DNA from: Prostheceraeus crozeri
Taxonomy: Eukaryota > Platyhelminthes > Polycladida > Euryleptidae
Reading direction: 5' to 3'
NCBI GenBank assembly: GCA_907163375.1
Contig: CAJQUW010005246.1
Span: 60,846-124,845 of the forward strand
Length of the DNA stretch: 64,000 bases
Positions within the stretch are counted from its first letter, which is position 1. The number at the start of each line of letters is the position of its first letter. The translations under genes and the position numbers were made by a program. Of this stretch, positions 58,031 through 64,000 are shown piece after piece. The notes beneath the pieces were generated by a model. The model searched no databases and was not told where the DNA came from. It was given only the letters and a program-made list of their open reading frames with translations.

Positions 58031-60456
58031 GCTGCCGAAATATATGTAGGGGCTGTGTGCGTCATCTATGGTGCATAGAGATTAACAATACCATAGATAA
58101 TGACAGATACATGATATTTGAAATGAAGGCATCACTGTGTCTTGTTATGATGACAATGGCATCCATTGCAAGATGTAGTTGTCTCATTCTCAGTTGGCAT
58201 GTATCTTACATGTATCTTTTATTATTGCCCGCTGTCGCATTGTTACTTACATAGAGATCTTGCATCTATTGGGCACCGGTGACGGACATTTGCACGCGCT
58301 TTAGAGTGTGGGGCTGGTCTCCTCGGAGAGGTTATGAGGATGATTTTGGCCTGTCTGTCGGATACGGATCTGTCTCGCTATCCATTAACATTCTTGTCTC
58401 TTGCTCCGGCGAGGAATTGTCTACGAAATTCGCATTTCCACTGACGATAATTCAACACAAGGCGCACAGATTGATTTCTCCGCGGAGTTTTTGGGTGAAA
58501 TTGAGTGTTGATGCAAGCCTAGTCGATCTATTTTGTCAGAAAGCAATTTTTATTCATTCAGCCGCGGCTTTCTCGTGTTTATGAGTTTCCCACGAAGTTG
58601 CAGGATGGAGACGCTTCGAGCTTGTTTGTTGATCTCAAATGGGGAGGAGAGATGTACTTCTTCGGACGAAGACAACGCAGGAGGTTTCTGGTTGAGGAAA
58701 TTTATTTAGCGGTACATGTTTGTAAATATTTGATATCAAATTCTGTTATTCAATCAAATCGTCACGAAATTGAGATGTGAAGATGTTGAGATCAATACTG
58801 ACGGCGTATGAGAAGCATCTGATTGCATTTGTGACAGGTATCTGCATGTAGAATGCCCCAGTTGCATGACAATTAAGGTAAATGCATTCCAAATGACAGC
58901 ATTGTATCATCGGCACGTGTCAATCGCGTGTATTGTTTCGGAGATGCTGATATTAAGGATTTCAGCCTCAGCCTTCTTCACATTAGAGCTGGAAGCAGGC
59001 TCGGGCCTGGAATGTTTGGCACCTGGACCGATATTTGTAATGTCTGAAATTAGAAATATCTAGGGTTGCGATATTTAAGATAATGTTTTGAATATAGTTA
59101 GAAAGCAATGTAAATTTGTTGTGGGAAGAACCAAGTAGGCCGATGTTCAGTTCAAAATTGTTACTTTTCTTCAGGTGATATATTAAATCGATCTATACTC
59201 ATAGATCATCGTCAGACAAGTGAATCACAGCTCAAGTAAACAAAAAAAATGTAAACGAATTAACATAGAATTGATACTAGTGGCAAGCAAAGGCAAAGTC
59301 TATAGCTAGTCTTTTGTCTCACTGTTGTGTGAAGCTTTCTTAAACAAATACCAGCCGTTGACAGTGCTCTCTCCTCTTCAACTAAAGTAGGTGGAATATT
59401 ATGAAGACAATCGTCAATAGGTTGAAGATGAAATCCGAGCTCACTGCACTGTAGATGAAACTTTGCTTGTTATGACTGCTCTGAAGTTGCTAGGATCCAC
59501 ATCTTCTCAAGGATTGTCTGCAACGATTCAGGTATATTTCTTTTTCCAGATTTTCTTCCATTCATAAGACTCTTGGAAGTTTATTGGTCATCCTCCTTTT
59601 CGGTGCAGTGCAATTCAATCTCGTGTCAAATTCTCAATTCTATGTATGGTTTGAAAGTCCTGAATATGTTGCAACATAACAGATTATTTTGTGTACACTG
59701 TAAATCATAATGTGACAGAATATGTAACGGATCAACCTGACGAATGCCATTGACATAATGTGCCGCATTGTGACGGATCTGACCGATATGTGACATTACC
59801 TGACACGCTGTGATCTGTACCTGACCAATATGTGACATATCAGGTATTGTATTTATTGTGATACTGCAACGAAACATGCATTTCTAAAGAAGATCAATTC
59901 AAATCTCCTATTAATTCTGGGAAATACCTGATAGGAGACCTAGGAAGATCTAGGCTTCCTTTGAAGTTGACTTCAGAATTCCACGTTTCTTACGGAGATA
60001 GTGAAGGAAAATAGAGAATTTCAAATGAAAAGTGTGCTTGAATATTGTCGATTACTGTCATCAGCCAGATGCAACAATAGCAGCTGTCGGCACATCAAAT
60101 AATATAGAATTTATTTGTGATAGACAAATACGTTAGAAGCTGCTCAACAGTTAACAATTAACCTACAGATGGTACATAGGCTGTACAGCATACGATCATG
60201 CAATCAACAATTAGATTTTTTGAATGATTCTTAAGGCGATTACACTCAACTAACGTAATTGATAATTTCAACAAGGATGGTAAAGTGCGCAAAGCGATGC
60301 AATTTCTCATTCGGGCCGGTCCGGGCAGAAAACAGCAGCCCGGTTACAGCTCTGTTACACATTGCAAGATTGCAAGTTCAGAGCTTTGAAAAATGTGAAG
60401 CCTGAGAATCCAAATCATTAACTATAGCAATACAACATTAGCATCAAAATGTTGGG

Positions 60457-60480
60457 CATTTTAGGGTGTGCGAGCACCTT
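60457..60480. repeat. Hairpin apex related to the 6.4-kb foldback
   Basis: GGTGT-GCGA-GCACC, preceded by CATTTTAG and followed by T. This is the same layout as CATTTAAG-GGCGC-GCAA-GCGCC at 6405-6427, with compensating changes in the stem. The flanking arms pair poorly here, so this copy is older or partial. Confidence 0.5.
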
Positions 60481-61141
60481 GTCGTCATACAAAATGTCTG
60501 TCAATTACATGTATATTGATACAGAAGAACTTCATGTATACATTAATGCAGGAAATGCCGTCAGAAATGCTATGAATGCCCATGGAAGATATACGCTAAG
60601 ATTTTGAATTCCTCTTTCAATTGAATAAGCATTAGATGACTGCCTCTATGTAGGTAACATACGCTGAGAATCTTCGAAGCAGAGGCGCTTGTTTGTGCGC
60701 ATATCTCCGTCATGCAGGTAGATCTCTAATGTATCCAACACTTCCGAGCTACGTCAATGCCAGCATGGAAGTGAAAGATTTTGATCATCTTCAAATGGCT
60801 ACCTATCACTGGAGATTTTAAATATCATTTGCAGAGATAGTCGAATTTGAAGTGATGCTGCAAACAAGTTGATAGTCAGTAGCATAATTAAAATTAAAAT
60901 CAGAAAGCCTTACTCTCCTTGTGAGGAACTCCTGTCTATGCGCGATCCCGAAGGGTGAAGGTATAATTTGTTGATTGAGAAAAATGCAATTAAGATGAAT
61001 ATCTTTGCACAAATTACGTTAATAAATATCTATAATAATCTATAGATATGATCTTTAGTTTTGTTTCTCCAATTATTTCAATTTATAGTCTCCGTGAATG
61101 GGAGGGGTGAAATTATCTGCATGTATGTGCGAGGGTATATA

Positions 61142-62482
61142 CAGATTGTTTCATAAAAAATGAATCACCCTTAAACATTGCCTTAACTTCAATTTTGTCT
61201 AACTCCGCCAAACTTGAACGAATTTCTCTGAAATTTGGAAGATATGTCAGTTGTGCTTATTTATATCATTGTTGGAAATTTCAAGCATGAATATTGAGTT
61301 GTTTTCCTGTTATAGATAAAAAAGTAGTAGATAATTTGATCTTCATTTAGCAATGTTACACAAAATCATACCTCACTCTTATAAAATTACATTTGTTTCC
61401 TTTGTTATGTAATATGTTGTTCTACAAGCCAAAAGCTATCAAGCAAAGCAAAAATAAAGAAAATCGGTCAATCAGAGCCAGTATAGCACTATTATTCATC
61501 AACAATAATGTAACTGCTACATGTGATTAACTGGACTTCATGTTCCATAGCTTCCTGACTTCGTTGCGGTGGTGTTGGCAGCACTCCTGATTGCTTTCAG
61601 CTAGAAATCTATCTCTTACCGGTTGAAAACAATACAAAGCACAACTGAACAATAACGAGATCGCAGTCACAAAAGGCAAAGTGTTAACCTTGCTAGAACT
61701 AGAGGGTTTTCTTTGCGAGCTACAAGCAAGCGACTAAATGTCCCTTACACATCGATGGCATAATGATGATTTTCGACTCTGTCGTAAAGAGGGCTCTGGC
61801 CGTCCACGCAAAACATCCAAACGTATAGACCGCCTAATTTTGGGATTTGTTAAAGTTGATCCAAGTCTCTCGTTAACTGAGATGGCTGCACTATACTCGT
61901 TTATTTCTAAGTCCACTATTCGTAGAAGACTTCACGTACAGCAAGGAACCATGAATTCTGAACACTATGTGAATGTTTTACGAATGAACATTGGCCAAAT
62001 GACAGATCAACTTGGTGATCCATCGACTAGGTTATTTATGGATGATAATGCTACGTGTCACAGGAGTAGTAGAGTCAACTTATGCAAGTCTCAATTAGGG
62101 CTTAGGATATTATATTGGCCAGCTCGTTCTCCTGATCTGAATCCCATAGAAAATGTTGGAGTATTCTAAAACGTAACGTTCGTCGTTCACTGCTACCTAC
62201 AGATGGCGTATCACAAACTTACGTCACTGTTAAAAAGAGAGTGGAGAAAGTTAGATCAGTCAAAAATCAACGATATCATCGAATCAATGCCTAGACGAAT
62301 TGGTGATGTCATTGACAATAAGGGTAGGGCCACAAAATATTACTGTATCATAGCTTATCAAATTATGTAAGGACATTTAAATATATTAGGGACATGAAAT
62401 AACATGAAAAATGCTTTCTGTATCATACTTATGTTTTATTTAGTCAAATTTTAGGATGATCCACTTTTTATGAAACGGACTG
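61142..62482 (+). mobile_element. Tc1/mariner DNA transposon, deleted copy
   Basis: Inverted ends of about 30 bp: left CAGATTGTTTCATAAAAAAT, right (complement) CAGTCCGTTTCATAAAAAGT, both followed by a GATCA-like stretch and CCT. They are flanked by the TA target duplication (61140-61141, 62483-62484). The interior holds a shortened Tc1-type transposase. The end repeats have diverged by several bases, so it is older than the gypsy element. Confidence 0.92.
61738..62355 (+). pseudogene. Tc1-type transposase, internally deleted and frameshifted
   Basis: It starts at an ATG (61738). The N-terminal part has the bipartite helix-turn-helix with the GRPR linker (GSGRPRKTSKR, SKSTIRRRLH). About 100 residues, including the first catalytic Asp, are missing between RRRLHVQ and GTMNSEHYV. 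Next come MDDNATCH (second Asp) and YWPARSPDLNPIENV (Glu), with 34 residues between Asp and Glu, hence DD34E. A one-base loss just after ENV shifts the frame; the expected WSILKRNVRRSLL continues in another frame and a second shift follows near 62240. The gene is dead. Confidence 0.9.
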
Positions 62483-62629
62483 TATTATGAAACCATGATC
62501 ATAGTCATTATTGCAGCGTGGAATATAAAATGTTGTATGCCGCAGGAGACATACATGAGACAATCACTGATTCGTATTTTGTTGATTGCAATTCGGTGAA
62601 GTTGCATCGCGTCAAGTCCCACATCCAAA

Positions 62630-62766
62630 GTCTAATAATCTGGGGCGACCGTACAGAAACAGTGTTAGATAGTGAGTTGTTAGTGCAAGCTTCAATAGAT
62701 GAATGACACTGTTGGAGATTTGTTAGCTTAACAAGGTTTCTGTGCGGTCGCCCCAGGATTATGTCT
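62630..62766. mobile_element. Small MITE with GGGGCGACCG ends
   Basis: The left arm TAATCTGGGGCGACCGTACA and GAAAC (62636-62660) is the near complement of GTTTCTGTGCGGTCGCCCCA and GGATTATG (62736-62763). It spans about 137 bp with no coding frame. The target duplication is unclear. It lies 150 bp downstream of the Tc1 element. Confidence 0.75.
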
Positions 62767-63439
62767 AATTCAAGAAAACAGATTTCACCGAAGACATGAT
62801 TGGTATTCGGTCAGGCTTGAGAATTGGCGTGAGATGTCCAGTTCGAGACAGTCTTCTCTGATATGACGGTAGTCAAACCCTTCTTCGAGACCTGCCGATC
62901 AATGTGATGTCTCAGACACAAGTCCGTGAAGCAAAAGTTGTATTTTTGCGTCTGTTTTTCCTTCATATTTGATGCTTAACTTCTTTCACTGCTGTGGCGC
63001 CAATATCAGGCTGCGCTGTAGAATTTGAGGACATGGAGAGAAAGAGAGAGAGAATTCACTCTCCAGCAATGACAGGTGCAAGGAAGAGCGCTGCACTCAA
63101 GAAAACCGTCAAATTTCACTCGCTAGTACGCGCGGAGCAATGTCCTGGAAAATGAAACAGTTAATGGATAATTAAATTGTCATTGATTTAAGGAGATCGA
63201 TCGATTCCTGTACAAACTAGTACGAACAAGCAAATTAAGGGTTGAGCGGGTTACCAGGAGAAAAAGGCCAAAGGATTTTGAATACTAGAAACCCATTCAC
63301 TTGAAAGCTAGAATCTCATCGGAGAAAAGTGTAGAGCACTTTGACAATAACTTTATAATATTTCAGTGATCTTTAATATATGATTATTGCTTCCATAATG
63401 AAGTTTATGCTCTCCAAAGGATGCATGAATTTCAAGAAG
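62767..63439. other. Non-coding stretch without recognised features
   Basis: AT-rich sequence with a short GAGAGAGAGAGA run near 63040. No gene, RNA or repeat was recognised. Confidence 0.5.
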
Positions 63440-64000
63440 TGCAATTACAGAATAGATTCATCTGTGCGTGTCTTTGGTTTCCTAGAAAGAAGAATCATAT
63501 CTGACCTTAATATGGAAATGGCACATCACAGAATTAGACAACTTGCTCCTTCTCGAATGGATAATTCGTGTATCGCTTGCTATTGGAAATGGCAAACAAT
63601 AAGCTGTCAGCCGAGGACACCAGAGCCAGTGAGAGATGCGTACGTGCTGTGATATCACTTCGCACACACCAAAACACACATCGATGCCTGACTTCGATTC
63701 AGTGTATGCACTATACAGTGAGAAATGCTGAGAAGAGGATGTAAAATCATCAAGTGAACTAATTTTCGTACGCCTGCCACTTTTTAATAATGATCGGAAG
63801 GGCCAACATTATGGAGAAAGCTTGTGCGCAATGATCTGAATTCTTCGAATGTGAAGGAATTTTGGCAATCGAAGCACTTTGCTTGAACTCACATTGATGT
63901 GCAAGGGTCGCACGACTTTTTTTCCTATCTCTGTAAGGCACTAGGAATTCCTTTTTGCCCACTTGATAGGTTCCTCGCTGTGCCGGCGATTTCGAATTAA
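63440..64000 (-). repeat. Dispersed repeat R1, copy 2 (cut by window end)
   Basis: The inverted partner of 39343-39925. It shares the same two minus-strand frames as copy 1 with few changes (for example YRDRKKSRATLAHQCEF). It runs past the window edge, so its outer boundary is unknown. A tract ATTCGAAATCGCCGGC marks the outermost shared sequence. Confidence 0.88.

Larger units (their letters stand above)
57588..61139 (+). other. Raf intron, start, with little recognisable content
   Basis: Apart from a SINE at 57844 and a hairpin at 60457, this is AT-rich DNA with short frames. A loose repeat of CACATATYGGTCAG on the minus strand lies at about 59750-59850. No kinase exon was recognised. Confidence 0.6.

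Noticed and set aside
57588-64000. Searched for the next Raf exon (YLH...HRDLKS, DFG)
   Set aside because: No matching sequence with splice sites was seen; it probably lies beyond the window.

Overview
This window looks like intronic and genic DNA from an invertebrate animal. It is AT-rich, has GT-AG introns and many animal-type transposons, and carries four or five exons of a Raf-family Ser/Thr kinase on the + strand. I cannot fix the phylum from the sequence alone.

Raf gene: exons lie at 10227-10677 (Ser/Pro and His-rich linker with the conserved 14-3-3 site), 14207-14264 (small linker exon), 35166-35386 (Ser/Pro-rich linker), 53972-54168 (N-region, glycine-rich loop, catalytic Lys, helix C) and 57411-57587 (beta4 to helix E, with the gatekeeper Thr). 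Splice phases match across all four introns (0, 1, 0, 2). I found no Ras-binding or C1 exon upstream and no HRDLK, DFG or APE exon downstream, so the gene runs off both ends. Its introns here are about 3.5, 20.9, 18.6 and 3.2 kb.

Almost everything else is mobile or repeated DNA in or beside those introns. 1-10 kb: a non-autonomous hAT element (4138-5975, 8-bp target duplication) with an odd GC-rich core, a foldback element with a tetraloop-like apex, and a tRNA-derived SINE. 18-27 kb: dispersed repeat R2, a Harbinger element (19624-21515) with a Myb-like gene facing a frameshifted DDE transposase, a young, whole-looking Ty3/gypsy element (21775-26230), and a SINE. 30-35 kb: a possible antisense exon, AT-rich degenerate repeats, a MITE and a second R2 copy. 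37-51 kb: minisatellites of 42, 50 (about 34 copies), 70 and 15 bp, two SINE families, near-perfect palindromes, a long hairpin, dispersed repeat R1 and a third R2 fragment. 54.8-56.9 kb: a 32-bp minisatellite (about 65 copies) between the two kinase exons. 57.6-64 kb: another SINE, a deleted Tc1 element, a small MITE and an inverted R1 copy cut by the window edge.

No tRNA or rRNA gene, CRISPR array or bacterial operon was seen. No wholly new system is evident. The most unusual items are the large minisatellites inside the Raf gene, a hairpin family shared between 6.4 and 60.5 kb, the GC-rich cargo of the hAT element, and the His-rich, CxCxxC-bearing Raf linker.
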